A DNA stretch of 64,000 bases. Origin: Ricinus communis. Lineage: Eukaryota; Streptophyta; Magnoliopsida; Malpighiales; Euphorbiaceae. The DNA is taken from positions 6,510,001 through 6,574,000 of the forward strand of contig NC_063256.1 in NCBI RefSeq assembly GCF_019578655.1. The letters are read 5' to 3'. The notes under the pieces were generated by a model. That model did no database searches. It saw only the letters and a list, made by a program, of their open reading frames with translations, and had not been told where the DNA came from. This document shows positions 1 through 14,100 of the stretch, piece after piece (within the stretch, counting starts at the first letter, position 1; each line of letters opens with the position of its first letter). Position numbers and translations under genes: made by a program.

Positions 1-571
1 CACCTATTAGCAACCACCACATCACTTTTCCTGTGGATAACGATGGCTTGACTTGCCTAAGCACATTAACCAACTCTAGCAGGGTGTACACCACCATCTG
101 TTGCAAATTCTCAAACACAATATCTCTTGAATTGTCCTTCCCATTCTTCAAGAAGGAAACGACCTCGTTAACGACGTTTTCCACTATGTCTGTACCCCCA
201 TGGTAAAAGCCTAGCCTTGAAATGGCCTTCTGAGCAATATCCTCATCATATCCTCTTCTAACCAGCAGCGTAATAGCATTTTGGTAAATGGTGTGTATAG
301 CAGACAACAGCAGTCCTTCAAGTTGGCATGCAAGAGGATCATCCCAATCATCATGCTGAGATGACCCCACCTCTAAATGTCTAAGGTCAGTTCGAGGGTT
401 CTGAGATTTTTCCGAGGATGACTCGTACCGAGGAAATTCAGTCCAAGAAGAAGGGTGGCTAAGTGGATCCTGTGGAGAATGATCGACAAGCTTTCTTTTG
501 TTCTTACCTCCATCTTGTTGGGAGACAGATAGAGGACCTGAGTTGCTACTGCTACTGCCACTGCTAGCCAT
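1..571 (-). CDS. RF298: RF298/RF4-type RING E3 ubiquitin ligase, N-terminal part (cut by window edge)
   Basis: The minus frame starting at the ATG at 571 stays open to base 1 and gives about 190 residues. It begins MASSGSSSSNSGPL, a Ser-rich disordered head. A conserved helical block follows (DDPLACQLEGLLLSAIHTIY, then RRGYDEDIAQKAISRLGFYH) and ends near VMWWLLI. This is the N-terminal signature of the plant RF4/RF298/MIP1 family, whose coiled coil and C-terminal RING finger recruit E2 enzymes; those parts lie outside the window. The block DEDIAQKAISRLGFYHGGTD resembles a UBA-like helical segment. The start is the first ATG after a leader with stops in frame. An exon boundary may lie at bases 3-4 (ATAG/GTG), but this cannot be decided here. 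Family assignment rests on recalled similarity; RF298 versus RF4 cannot be separated from this part. Confidence 0.8.
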   Translation of the reverse strand, partial: MASSGSSSSNSGPLSVSQQDGGKNKRKLVDHSPQDPLSHPSSWTEFPRYESSSEKSQNPRTDLRHLEVGSSQHDDWDDPLACQLEGLLLSAIHTIYQNAITLLVRRGYDEDIAQKAISRLGFYHGGTDIVENVVNEVVSFLKNGKDNSRDIVFENLQQMVVYTLLELVNVLRQVKPSLSTGKVMWWLLIG

Positions 572-1310
572 TGCATCAACTTTTCGGACAAGAAGAAAAA
601 TCTTATCATTTGAACCTACGAACCAAACCGATCAAAAAGAAAAACAATTACTAAAAAGCAATTGACAAATTCAGTAACCAAGAATAATAATGACAAATAA
701 AAAAGAATGGCTACTTAAATAGTTTTAACTTTCAAAGGAATATACAAATGCACACAATCCATTAAACTCAGTACAACACAAGAAATCATTCTGCATTGTA
801 CAATCTTGATAAACAAGAAGATTAACTACAAAGTGAATATGCCAAGGAAAGGAAAAGAAAAAAATAAAATAAAAGCATACCCAAACCCTCGAGAGACGGT
901 GGTGGACAATGGGGCAAAGCTTTACCCTGTATCAAAAAAAAAAAAAGGAGATTGATCAATAAGGAAACTCAGCATATCAACCTGGAATACAAAACACAAC
1001 AACAAACATATTACTTGCAGCCAGTGAGCTAAACCAGCATACCATTAGACACGCATACTAACACTCATTTTTCAAATATATAACCTTCACTTAAAATGAA
1101 AATTCAAAAAAACACAGCAACTAAAAGAAAAGAATCCAGATGAGGAAAAAAGAATTGGAGAAAGATTTCTATCACCTAGGTTACTGAGGTGGCAATTGGC
1201 ATCCTTCAATCCATAATATATCAATAGTGAGAATGGAATTCCCTGTATATATATGTGTGTGTGAGTAGAACAGCTACTTCAGTACTACCGAAAAGAATGA
1301 GGTGTGGTAG
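572..1310 (-). other. 5' leader region of the RF298-like gene
   Basis: About 740 bases lie between the coding start at 571 and a TATA box near 1335. The stretch is AT-rich, with several AC-initial and CT-containing positions that would be GT and AG on the minus strand, so one or more 5'UTR introns are likely. I could not fix their limits. No other gene is seen here. Confidence 0.45.
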
Positions 1311-1331
1311 TGAGTTTGGACAATGATGGGT

Positions 1332-1338
1332 TTATATA
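1332..1338 (-). promoter_or_regulatory. TATA box of the RF298-like gene
   Basis: The minus strand reads TATATAA inside CTTATATAAACCC. It is a near-consensus plant TATA box about 760 bases upstream of the coding start, so transcription would begin near 1305. Inference from motif and position only. Confidence 0.5.
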
Positions 1339-4300
1339 AGGACTCTCCAAATCCAACCCATGATGTCTCCAATCCAATGTCATCAACTTTGTCTTTGCCT
1401 AGTTCAGGCTTCACCTTACTTCTCAAACACAAAGCATTCTTTTGCTTCTGACTTTTGAGACACTGGATTTTTTAACTAAACAAAGGTGTGGCAGTTATTG
1501 TAACTTTTTCTTTCTTTCTTTCTTTCTTTCTTTCTTTTTTGGTCTAATTTATTGAAGAAGACATTTAACAAAAATTACAATTAGTGGAAAAGATCCTGTG
1601 TAATTTGCTTTACTTTACTAAATATTGACAGATTCTTCTCATAATGTATAGATTTTGTGCATTTGATTTTGTGGGGTGGGGCTATGTTCAGTGTATATAG
1701 ATGCTCCATTTTTGTAAAGAAAAAGTTGTCATTCCAGACTGCAAGTTACTGTAAATAGCCAAAACAAGGGATCATGGATTTTACCTCCTCTTGCTTTTGG
1801 GACTGTATTAAGTTGCATAATTGTGATGGGGTCAAAGGAATCATCATCGTATCAGATTCTCCATTTACATCATCCTGTTAATAGACAAAAGAAAAATCAA
1901 AACATATATATATATATATATATATGTGTGTGTTATAAAACTTAATTTTCATTTAATAAAAAATTTAAAACAAGTCTTGTTGATTTTAATAGAGTCAAGA
2001 CTTATTATCAATTAATTGTTTATAATATATTGGACGGATATTATTATTATTATTATTTTAATTATAAAATTAAATTTATAAATATAATTTAATAAATTTT
2101 TAATATTTAATATTAATTTATAATATTTTAAAAATAATAAATTATATAATTAAAACATTTATTAATTATTAGATATAATATTATAATTATAATTTAAAAT
2201 GTTATTTTTAAATTTATAATTATTATTTAATTAAAAATTAATTTATTAATTAACTTTGGCCGGATTATTCATAATTGCATATTTACAATACAAGGCGGGG
2301 TGATTAGTTAGACCTTTAATTAATTAATTAATTAATTAACACCTTGTTTTTTGACTTCTTTTTTCTTTAATCGGCAGGAAGTCAAATTTAGATTGCTATA
2401 TAATATTAAAATATAATTAATATATTATTTTTTAGAATATAATTTGTATTATTATCTAATTATAAAAATTATTTATTAATTTATATAATTAAAATATAAT
2501 TAATATGTTATTTTTTGAGATTAGAGATAATAACTCATTAATCAATAAATTAATAAAAAATTATATAATTAAATATAAACTTAAATATTATATTCAAAAT
2601 TAAATATAAACTTAAATATTATGTCTAAAAATAAATATACATATCAAAATAAAAAATTTATATCGAGAATCAAGCATATATATATATATATATATATATA
2701 CACTCTCACACGTACACGTCTCAAAATAAAAATTACACGTTAATATAGAATAAAATTTAATTTTCATTAAGGGCAAACATATAATTATATAAAAAGTGTA
2801 GATTCCTTATTTAAATTTTTATGTAATTAAAGTGGCTCTTTCCCTGAATATCTCCATTTCACTTTTATAATTTTATAATGGTTAAAAAATTTTAGTTTTA
2901 ATGTATTATCTTAAAATAATTACATATTTATATGTAATAAAATAATAGTTTGAAGTTTGACCCAAATATGGATACATCTGCACTCTATATATTATTCTTA
3001 AAAGAATATCAAAGCACGACGCTGAAGACATTTTCATAAAAAAAATATTTATCTTATATAAATATTAATTATTATTTTTAAATAATAAATTTTAATAAAG
3101 GAAAAATACTTACTTACTCACATAATAAGTTATAATTTACTTATTTTTAATAATATAAGTTATATTCTGAAGTTTAATATAATTAATTTTATAATTTACA
3201 ACGCGTATTTACATAAATATCTATTTTTTTAATAATATTTACCTTCGCATGTGATAAAAGTGCAAAAATTAATCACTTCAGCATTTTAACATATGAGTGC
3301 TCCTTGAGTTTTGAATAAATTATAGGTAATTGACATATTCTTATGCTATGATAAGGAAAAAGGAATCAAAAGAGATTTAGATTACCTGAGAGTTTCCTAT
3401 CAAATTGGAGTCAGAACATGGAGGAATTGAATATTGCCATCTCTACATTTTAAAATATTAATCACATAAATATTTATATATCTTTAATATTTTATCAAAC
3501 AAATACCTCCGTTTTTATTTGTAAATATTTCGATAACTTCCTTCGAGAAGGAAACGGACGTGAATTCTTTTTCTTTATAATTTTTTTATTTTTCTTACCC
3601 TGGTGAAGAAAAATAAGATAATTAAATAAGAAGTGTAAGACCAAATTTGGTGAGCGATTTGCATATTATCAATTAAAATTAGTTTTTAGTGTCTTAATTA
3701 TCACCAATGAGCAACATGAATTCTTAAATTATTAGCATATTTTAAGCTTGCTACAAAAACGCAAATGAATTTAACATGAATGTGATTAGCTTCAAAAGTT
3801 AAACGATCAGCAGTGCAAAAAAAGGTAAAAACGAATACGATTCACTCACCATTGTCTTGAAAACGAGAGCTAATTACGAGAATTGAATATTTGAAACTTC
3901 ATATGTTTTGTGATACATTCTGCCGATAAATATTAAACTAGAAATAAGAAGAGAATGGATCTTAATATTTAAACATAAAGTGAATAAAATATCGATAAAA
4001 TATGATATATAAAAATTGAACTGATAGTTTATCAGCCTTTTAAAGAAAAATATATAATACTTTAAATAAATAGAAAATAAAATAAACGTGTCAATTGTAG
4101 ACTGAGAAGAGAAAATATTAAATACTGGACAATCAAGACCTTATTTTGTAAATAAGGAAAAGATTAGGAGTGTGAAAAGAATAAAGGAAAAAGTATCTCA
4201 TAGTGAGTTGTAATTGGACAAAGTATCTTTATGTAAAATACATAAATTAATCCTCATATTTTAGTACTACATTATTACTACATTATGACCTCTTAAAATT

Positions 4301-5295
4301 TGGTTAATATACTATTTCATTCTTCTTCCAAAACTTAAAGCTAATATTTTGTTAATAAAAAAAACAATTAGTTCTTGATGTTTTAAAAATCACTCTCAAA
4401 ACATATTACAAATTCTTTTATATAATATAATATTACTAATAGTCACTAAATTTAGAAATTGACACTAATCAAATGTATTAACATAATTAAATAAACTATG
4501 ACAAAACTTATTATAGTATCTTAATTTTTTAGAAATAAGTATAATAATAATATCTATAAAATAAATTATAATAAATAAAATTTTTAATAAGTAATTTAAA
4601 ATTTTTTAAAAAATAAGTTATAATAATAAATTTATTAGGCTAAATTTTTAAAGTAAAATCACAAATATCCTTTTATAAAATTAAAAAATTATATATATTT
4701 TTGTATAAATTTATATAGGAAATTTAATTTGATGTAGGAGAATTGTTACTAAAAAGTAAAGGATCATGCGAGGAGGGTCGTAGTAATTTACCCAACAATT
4801 TACTTTTAATAGCACAAATGTTGGTCATTAATTCAGAATCCAGTTTATAGAAAAAAAAAAAAAGGAAAATCCATTCCTTCATGTTTTTATCTGTAAATTG
4901 GAAAACGGCCAAAAAGAATCTGAGGGTCCCACTTTCACCAACCGACCCTACGTTTTCTTCCTACCTATCTGCGGGTCCCACTGATTCTCAAACCTAAATA
5001 GCCAGCCGTTTCAAATTGTTAAAAAGGCCAAAAAAAGAAACTGGACACGTAAGAAGCATGCAGGAGATCTCAGCAGCCCCGTGGGACCTATCTGGAGCTG
5101 ATATGTACATCCACGTGTCATGTAGTGATGAGACCAGTGACATAAAAATGTGCCTGAACTCGTGACTTTATCACTACCCTTGTAACAGTAATGCAGCTGC
5201 ATATGTACTGTGTAGCTTGAATACAGCGTCTCTCGAAAGACCAAAAAAAAAGAGAAGAAGAAGAAAGAAATCTAATTTAAATTTCTCCAAATAGA
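1339..5295. other. AT-rich spacer between divergent RF298-like and MBD4-like genes
   Basis: About 4 kb with no supportable coding region. It holds a (TTTC)n run (1507-1536), (TA)n runs (1903-1925 and 2667-2701), an (ATTA)n run near 2316-2338, and a perfect 25-bp direct repeat (2567-2591 and 2598-2622, period 31). Base composition is extremely AT-rich from 1960 to 4740. The last 500 bases before 5337 are more balanced and probably hold the MBD4 promoter. Short ORFs at 4724-4912 and 5011-5359 on minus show no family signature. Confidence 0.6.
2567..2622. repeat. 25-bp direct repeat, period 31
   Basis: Two identical copies of a 25-base AT-rich unit at 2567-2591 and 2598-2622, separated by six bases. 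Probably a recent local duplication. Confidence 0.8.
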
Positions 5296-5336
5296 GACAG
5301 AGAGAGAACGGAGGACAAGAAAAGAGAGAGAGAGAG
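5296..5336 (+). promoter_or_regulatory. GA-rich leader directly before MBD4-like start
   Basis: An almost pure purine stretch rich in GA dinucleotides runs into the start codon. GA/CT repeats in plant 5' leaders can act as GAGA-type elements bound by BBR/BPC proteins. That role is inferred from composition only. Confidence 0.4.
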
Positions 5337-6996
5337 ATGGCAACAAAAGACGACACCAAAGAAACCCCTAAAACTCCTAAAACGTCGTCGAATTCGAAGG
5401 TAAGAATCCCTAATTATCTCCCTTCTTCAATTCCGTTTCTTTCTTTCTTCCTTTATGTTAATTTATAAATTCGTTTTTCTTGATTCTTTTTAAAAATAAA
5501 TTCTTATATGTAACCAAGGTTATTTTTTTAGGTTTTGTTTCATGAGAAAATGCAAGAAGAAAAGATAAAAGAATCCAACTTTCTTGATTTTTAAACTGTC
5601 GAGTTTCTTCTTCTTCTTTTATTTTGGATTTTCTTTGTAATCAAATACTGGATTCTGTATGCATTTGATGTTGCATTGCCAATTTTGTGATTGTTATGTT
5701 AGATTTACAGTTTGGGTTTGTGGTTCTTGGTTGAAATCTACGTTCTTTAAAGTCTAGATTAGATCTTGAATTAAATGATTTTATTTTAGTTGAGGTTAAA
5801 TTTAGCTAGTAAAATGTTAAGAGTATGGGCAGGTAACTGTGGACCTCAAGACTTAAGAGGGTTTTTCTTTTTCTACTTAGGTTTTAGGAACCGGAATAGC
5901 ACAATGAAATGGATTTTCTATTAATTCTGTTGTTATTAGTTGAGAATTTGTGTTAGTTCAGAACAAGATATTAGTTCTGAACTATAGGGTTTACTTATTT
6001 AATTATCTATACCATGGTAGCCTATGTGAAGATTTTTTGTTCTAAACATTTTTTCTTCATTATTATATTAAAGTAATCAAGATCGAAATTCTTACATTAT
6101 CATGTTTTGAGATCGTGTTGACCCAAATTGTGTTATACCTTTGTTTCCACACAAAATGAACACAACTTGCTAACACAATTTGCCACCTCTAGTCAACAGT
6201 TCATTCTCATCTCTTCAAAGTATATTAGGCTTATCAGCTACAATGTATACAAGATTGTATTAATAGAAGTGGAAGAAATACATGGTTATATCAGGCCATT
6301 TCTCATAATAACAGTACTTCTTATGTAATTCAACATTTATGGTCCTTTGGGCATGAATGAAGACTTGCAGAAGTAGCTGCAGTTCTTTTGCTTCAAGAAA
6401 TTGTCATTAAGTTGTTGCCATCCTATTATGTTACTGACAAGTGAGGAAATGTAAAAGAAAAGAGATGTTAAATCATCTTTTTATTATTATAATGACAGAA
6501 TTCTCGAGGGGCAATGCGATCGGTTGATACATATGCTGCACAGTGTGAAAAATGCATGAAATGGAGAGTGATTGAAACCGAAGAAGAGTACGAGGAAATT
6601 AGAAGCAAAATTGTAGAGAATCCCTTTTATTGCAACAGAAAACCTGGTATATCTTGTGAGGATCCTGCCGATATCGAGTGTGATGCATCTCGAACATGGG
6701 TCATTGACAAGCCTGGGCTCCCAAAGACCCCAGGGGGTTTTAAGAGGAGCTTGGTGCTCAGGCGAGATTTTTCGAAAATGGATGCTTACTATATCACTCC
6801 GACAGGAAAGAAACTAAGAACGAGAAATGAAATTGCAGCATTTTTAGAAGCAAATCCAAAATACAAAGGTGTATCTATCGAGGACTTCAATTTCACATCT
6901 CCAAAGGTAATGGAAGAAACCGTACCTGAGGATGTGAAGAAGGCAACTGCTAGTGCTAGCAGTAAAAAAGTTAAGGCATCGAAGGATGCAGCTTGA
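5337..6996 (+). CDS. MBD4: CW zinc-finger and methyl-CpG-binding-domain protein (plant MBD4 type), 186 aa
   Basis: Two coding exons, 5337-5399 and 6499-6996, joined across a 1,099-bp GT-AG intron. The product has a short Thr/Lys-rich head, a CW-type zinc finger (about residues 31-82, ligands C37, C40, C66 and C74, with W43), then an MBD fold (about 87-156) containing KTPGGFKRSLVLRRDFSKMD and TPTGKKLRTRNEIAAFLEAN. CW domains read methylation on histone H3 lysine 4 and plant MBDs bind DNA, so this is a nuclear chromatin factor. The arrangement and length match Arabidopsis MBD4 and its relatives. It is unrelated to the mammalian glycosylase also called MBD4. The tail VKKATASASSKKVKASKD is Lys-rich and probably disordered. 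The start is the only ATG in frame that gives the conserved head. Binding to methylated DNA cannot be judged from sequence. Confidence 0.93.
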
Positions 6997-8121
6997 GCTG
7001 GAACTGGTATGTCGTTAAAGCTGTTTCTAAAGTGAACTCGTCAATCGGTGTTGTATTTTATGAGATCGCTCTGATGAGAAATTTCTGATCAGTTTTACTT
7101 CCATGTGGGGATTTTGTTGAATCAACACATTTACGGACAGTGGTGGAACTATGGGGATGGCTGTAAGAAAAATATTTATTTAACAGTTAGGTTGCTGCCC
7201 TTTACCATTTATCTATTAGACTGTTCTCCGAAGTGTTGGATATACTATTTGCTATTTTTGAAACTTGTCTTTATTGAGATTTCATGAGTGAGAACTGAGA
7301 AGCAAGAATAGAGTTGGTTCTAAAGGAATTGTAACTATGATTTTTTTTTTTTGGTGCATGAATTGATTGATTCTTCCTCTCTCCCTCACTCGCCTTTTTC
7401 AATAAAGAAGCCCAAAGTCCCCTCTTTGATAACGAAGGATACTAAATAAGTCAATTTTACGAATATTCTGGTCCAACTCAGTACCTGTACCTTCCTTGAC
7501 AAGAAAGGTAAAAAGGTTCTCGACCCGCAATAGAGAAAAATTAATGCAATTGCATAACTTGAGCTTGGATAATATAGGGAGCACGTCCCTCCTCGTGGAA
7601 AGTCAAATTATTTACTCCATCCTGCCCGAATTCTTATTCTTTGTAGAGCGAGGATAGGAATATGATAACTCGCAATATTGCCTTCTTCATTGGCAAAACA
7701 AAAACATAGGAAGAACAGAAACAGAGAAACCCAAAAAAAAAACCACCCTGGCAACTGAAAAAAATGCAATTAAGATTCATTTTCATTGAATATCGGGATC
7801 CATACATGCCTCTTTCTGAACTATCACAAAAAGTTCTGTACAAATTTGTAACCAATAATTATATGTACAACACAAAGCAGAAAAAATTGAATCACCACGG
7901 TCCTCAGCTGTCAGTCGGTAAAAGATATTTGATTCAGGGCCTTGCATTTCATGAGAATTAAACGGCAAATCTGCAAGCAGAATCCATCAAATACAAAAGA
8001 CAAGGATCCTCTGCAGAAAAACCATGTGATCGAAGTTTCATAATTTCTCAGGGCCGTAAAGTTGGTATATTATGCATACATTCTACTGTAACTTGGTCAA
8101 TTCTAATGCTTGGCCTTCCAA
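6997..8121. other. Convergent 3' ends of MBD4-like (+) and PIEZO (-)
   Basis: The two genes face each other across 1.1 kb. The MBD4 3'UTR probably ends around 7300-7350, near GAATAGAG and AATTGTAAC signals. The PIEZO 3'UTR probably extends from 8121 towards 7600-7700. Short ORFs on both strands (7105-7287, 7399-7584, 7634-7968) lack family signatures and overlap each other, so I read them as chance. Confidence 0.5.
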
Positions 8122-11100
8122 CTAGTCTGGTTTAGTGTATTCGAGCAGCATGTGTGGTGATCTATAAATCTTTACAAGCGTCCAATAAAGGACCTCTTCA
8201 ACTCCAAGCTCACCTTCTGCTCTTGCAGCATATATATCTTCACAGATCGCTATCAACCTGCATCATGCAATAGATTTTTTATGAATACGAGCAGGAGGAA
8301 GAGACTGCAAGATGAGCATGTAAATTTTTTGCTTTGATGTCACGCTAAAGCAAGGTTGTGCCATTGGAAGCTTATTGTTTATGTATTCCTCAATTTTCCA
8401 TTCTAACCACAAGACTTAAATCGAGGCAAGTATAATTGGTCTTTCCTCCTAAAAGAGGGAGCCATGTGAAAGAAAATTGTGCTTCTTTTAGGGGTTAAGA
8501 GACGCGTCATAGAAATGTGTCAATATATTTCATAATGAGCACGCAGCACTGTGCAAAGTCAAACCACAAAGAAAGAAGACCCCAAACATAGATGTATTAC
8601 CTGTCACAGGAAGGTAAATTTTCGTACGGTATTCTCATTCTTAAGTCTGAGCATTGAAGTCTGATAAAACGTCCTACGGCAAGCACAAAAGTAATATAGA
8701 GACCCCAAATGCTGAACTTGCTGATTGTGTCCCCTAGAATGCCCTCTGCAAAAGCAATTTAACAAAAAAATATTATTATAAAATAAAAATTCATTTCACC
8801 AATTATCATATCTGTAGCATAGAAAGGCTCTTTAAACTTACGCGGCGGGGTTTCCTCAGACATTATGATGGCCATGGGTCCTGCCAAACCCCCGCAGCCT
8901 CTCACATCTGATGAATTGATATCATGAAATGACCACCAGTTAAAATCTGCACTATTCATAATGAGATCCGCACTGACTGCACCAGCCTGCAAATAGTGAT
9001 GTTTTACCAGTGTTTTCAGGTAAGAAAAACCATGCCTAGAAAAACCACTATTTATCTTATAATAGCTAGCCTACCCCGTGAAGATGACCAAAGGTATAAT
9101 TGTAGGACAGTAGTGACCTATTATTCAAAGAACAAAAATGCCCGTTTCTAAGTAAATGAAAAGGTGGCCACTGGACATCTACCTCTCTAGAGCCTGAATC
9201 CCATGAACTAGCTAAGCCAATCATTATGTATCACTTCGATACCTCAATTAGTCACCAATTAGGAAAAACTAATAGCTCAAGAGGACATTTAAATATAATG
9301 ATATAAAAAGAGTGTTAAGCTTTCAGCAGCAACATTGAACCATGTGATTAATACTTATTATGACTGCAAGAAATAGAACAGGACCATGAACCTATGTATA
9401 ATGAAACAGGGTAAACAAGTTCATCTATGCACAGAAACAGGCAAGCACACGCATAGGAAAGAAGGTCTAGCTCCTGAGTGAATGAAGGCAAGTACTTGGA
9501 TAAAACTGTAAGGTACCTCTTGCTCCAGGGGCCTGACATCACCGGAACCAGTAACACGCAAGTATCTTGGATAAAGATTATGCATCCTAAAGCTGTTTGT
9601 AGAGCCATTAAGAACTTTCTGGATGTCTGATCGTTTTGGAAGATCCATAAGTTCAACAGGTTTCTCATATTTCACAGTTTCCTTGCCCTTCGGCCTATCT
9701 CTGGTTAGTACCCAAATAAAAAGAATATCCATATCCAAATCCCAGTCCAGGGACTGGATAAATCTCTTCTGAACCACATCAGGAACAAGCCACAACATAC
9801 TTGCATCTGCTTGGCAGCATATCAGCTGAATATCATTCTTGTTATAAATATCTAAAAAGTGATGGGGATCTAGATCAACATCAGAGTTGACATTATCCCA
9901 CGGGAGTTTTTCGCAAAGTGTAGTTTGATACAATGTTAACCTTCCACCCACTGTCTTGATGTCAAGCTGAACACTTGCATCTTTAATGGGGTTAGCCATA
10001 TTTGTTGGGTTGCCACTGCTGTATATCTGCAAGGAGCAAAATAACATTTCATGGAACATAAAATGCACTACCTTTTTTTACATTACAGTATTGGTAAGTG
10101 TGCAAACACATATATGAAGCCCTAGTTTTTTTCCACAGATAACAGCAGCATCAATAAAGCAATTACTTACAATTATGACCCTTCTAAAATTCCCCAAGGC
10201 ACATGTATCATACTGGTAACTAATCATGTATTATAAGTTTCTTACCAACATAGGAGCCCAGATAACACAGATCAATATGAAGAACAGGCATATCCCATTG
10301 CAACATTTGGTCCATTTCGTTTGTCTCTCTCCTGGTCTGTGTGAAGCTCTATTCAAGACATTATCGCATTTGACAAGGTAAAGACTTGCATTTATGTCCT
10401 CCAGCTAAAAGAAAAAGCCATTTATCAGTTCCATAAATGAGCTTGCAACAGATGAAAAGAAGCTACTGAGAATAAAGTCCAAGCCATCAAACGACAAGAA
10501 TCAAAGGTGACTAGATTAGACAGAAAATGATCAAATGGAATGAGTGTACAGAATGGATGCAACTTCCTACAGAATCACGAGAAGAAGAGAAACTCCAGAT
10601 CAAGTTATAAAGAAATTCAAATAGCAATCCATTTTAAGCAGTTCTTTAAAAGAGCATATTTAAGTGGCAAACATATTAGAAGGGCCTCCACAACAAGAGA
10701 TGTTGAGAGATATTGCTTCTAAAGAATTCTAATTTCATGAGAGGGAAAAGGAAAAACTGCAAAGAGCAATACAACGGTGATAGTTCAGCAACAAACATAA
10801 CAATGATATTTAGGTGATGCTCCAATGCAAACTAAGATTTTCTCAAATTACCTTCAGCCAATCATACATAGTCAAAGATGTGGTTGTACACGACCAGTCC
10901 AGCACACATCGTAATTCATAAAGAAATGGCAGAGCACGATAAAGTCTATAGCCTAAATAATTTATACGCGATACTTGGCTAGTCAGAAACTGTCGATACA
11001 ATGTGCTCTTATGCGGAATACCATAGCGGATTTGTATTGCCTGCAGTGCTAGAGACACTGCTTTTGCAAGAAATATAGCACGGAGTGCTAGTCCTGTAGC

Positions 11101-14100
11101 ATGTTCTTGGGAAGGTTCCAACTGCCAGGCATACACTGTGACTGAATATGTAAAGAGGATGAGGTTGAAAATATAAAAGATAACCTTTCCAGTGGCAAAT
11201 GAACAGAGGTAAATGATGCGATCAAGAACAATTAAGAAAAAGATAACCTGCATGTAGAAAGCAGTTAAAATAGTTAGAAACCAAGACAAAATAGGGAAGC
11301 CACATGAGATCAAGAGAAGAGAATTCTGATACACTTAGCAAGCCAGGAAAAATGAATCAGTCTCTTGACTTTACTCAGAATTAAATACTCATAGCTCTGT
11401 GTGTTTGTGCGTGTGTGTGCGCTAGTGAAATCAAAAGCATGTACAATATATATCGTCATGGGAAAAATGAGGTGCGTTATTTGAAATGTGCAAAATCTGC
11501 CTTAAAGTTTATTGAGGGAGGCACCAAAAATCTAAGAAGAGGTTTTTCAAGATTAACTTTGAACCAAGATCAATGTTACAGTTCCCTTACTGACTAATTA
11601 AGGACATAGGATGAAGAGATGGAAATACTAAACAAGCAGTGCACATTGAGTCAGTCATTCTCTCTTGCATCTGTGCTTAATTATTATTTTGAACTTGATC
11701 CATTTTTTAAATTACATTACACACAGAAATAACAAAACAAGATAGATATACAAACTTACCATCAAGATAAACACAAACTCTTTCGGAAACTGATCTTCAA
11801 GCTGATAAACATCTAAGAATTCACTTCTATGCTTAATGACAGATTGGTAGAACATTGCAACTAGGAAGAACACACTCAAATCTGCACCGAATATATAGGC
11901 ATACAGATCAATTTCTCTTTTACCTCCCCCAATGACAGAGACAATAGGGTATGGAAAACCAATTTCTCCAACAAACCCATCATCCTTTGCTTTAAGAATC
12001 TCCTTTGCTACATCAGCTGCTGGAGTTAGTGACTTGTACCATTCTGCTGATGCACAGCTTGTCAAAGGAGAGGCATACACCACCTCAAAAACAACTACCG
12101 CCATGTTTGGGTTTTCTTCACTTCTTTCAATGCTCTGGACATGAATCCTACTAGCAAAAGGACAATGATTCAGGCTCTTCTCTTCGCATCTCTCATCATG
12201 AACAATTTTAAGCAATTGGTTTATTCCAGATTCAATTCTCTCTGGCTGAATTCCATCTTCTGGCCACGAGTGAACATCCATTGACACCTGGATAAAATAT
12301 GGAGGAGACTCTGCCCCCTGTGTCAATGATTCCCAATACCTAAAGATGCTTCTGATTATCAACTTTACCATACTTGTCATTAAATGTTGCAGTTCCTCTG
12401 CCTTTTTGCTCCAGCTGTAGTTCAGATGAACCTCTTCTCCATGCAGAGAACTTCTTCTACAAAATTTATTCTCCATAGATGGTGTCCATTCACCATCTTT
12501 TGCTGTTATTGAGCTCTGCAGGAGGGTAAATAAGTAGACAAGGAACAGAGGCAGTGAACTGATTACAAAGGATGAGCTGATTTTATGTGCAGGAAATCCC
12601 AAGTCACGAAGTAGGAGTGGATCAATTGTCAACCCGCAGTGTTGAATGATAATCTGGTACAGATACTCCAGCAAAATGTACACTTCTGTGTAAATCAGCA
12701 TGACAATCCAGAAGATGTAATTTGGGCCAGTGTTTACACATAAAGCATATAAGAAGAGAGCCACAAGATACACCATAGAGAGCAAACTAAAGTTCCATAG
12801 AAAGACAATAATGAAACAACAATAACATACAATATCAGTATTGGACTGCATTTGGGACCATACATGTCGGAAGATCCTTCCAATCTGCAGACTTGTAGCA
12901 TCAGAACTCATATCAGACTGGAGAGAAGATGCACGGTCCAAATTTACATGCTTGTTCTTCTGGCTCTCCATCTCATCATAAACTCCATTTTCAGATAAGG
13001 AGTGCTCACTAGTATCTGAATCTTCTGGAATGTTCAAGAAGCTCACAAGGTTATTAACTGCTTGATTTCCAATAGACTGCACCTGGGAAACACCATCTCC
13101 TATCAGCTGTACTGCAGATTTCAGAGCATTTTCCTTAGATTGACCCCTTCCAATTTTTCCAGAATCAAAATGTATGCTATCAGTTGATTCCTGTCTGATC
13201 TCACAAATAGGAGACTCTGAAACATATTTTGGAGACATTTCTCTTTCTAGGCTTTCTATATTTAAACTATCTGGAGATTCATTCATATCAAAAGGAAATT
13301 CTGAATCCTGATTAATTATCTGCTCTTGTTCCTTGAGGGTTCCATCATCTTTAATAGGGCTAGCAGAACCCCTTTTAGAAGTAAGAGAAGTACTTCTCCT
13401 TTTCCTTAGGCCTTCTCTGTCAGGGGAAGTGTCATTACACTTAGTTGTTGAGTTAATGGTGTGAAGCTGAATTTGTATGTTAAGCATTTCAGACTTCATC
13501 TTTTCTACTTGCAGGTTACGCTGGCGTTTTTTCTCCTCAGATTCACGAATATGTTGTAACTGTGCAGTTTTCCATGCAGCTTTCTTCTCTTGCTCGCGCA
13601 CAATGGCTCCAATTTGCTCTGCTTCAAGATATCGTGACACATAATCAAATTCGTTGGAGGAGAACATATAGGACTGCAGTGAAACCAGCATAAATATGAT
13701 AATTTCAACAAGTGCAGATCTTGCAGTAATTCGAAACCCATACTCATATTTATAAAATCCAATCATCTCATATATGTAACTGATTGTCTCACACTTCCCA
13801 GAACTAAATACACCCACAAAAGGAGATTGATAGGCAAGAGATAGAACAATGAGAGCAAAGTTGTATATGCGCAAGAATCTGAAAATCTTGTTCTTCTTTT
13901 TCAGTATTACAAGTCTCATCCGAAAAAAAACCAGAGCAAATGCAAGATAACCAAGGTGCAGAATGTCATATTCCAGGGTTCCAGTAATCAATATCAAGCA
14001 TAGCACAAGATCCAACAGATGGACATAGCAGTAAAGTCTCATGTAATCGAGAAAAGTCCACATGCTTTTAGTTTCAAAAGAGAGATCCTTCCAAACAAAG

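Noticed and set aside
6128..6328. 66-codon frame in the MBD4 intron
   Set aside because: Lies inside the intron defined by matching splice sites and has no recognisable content.
9348..9668. 106-codon minus frame overlapping PIEZO exon 18
   Set aside because: Out-of-frame shadow of the conserved cap exon; the 215-codon frame gives the PIEZO sequence.
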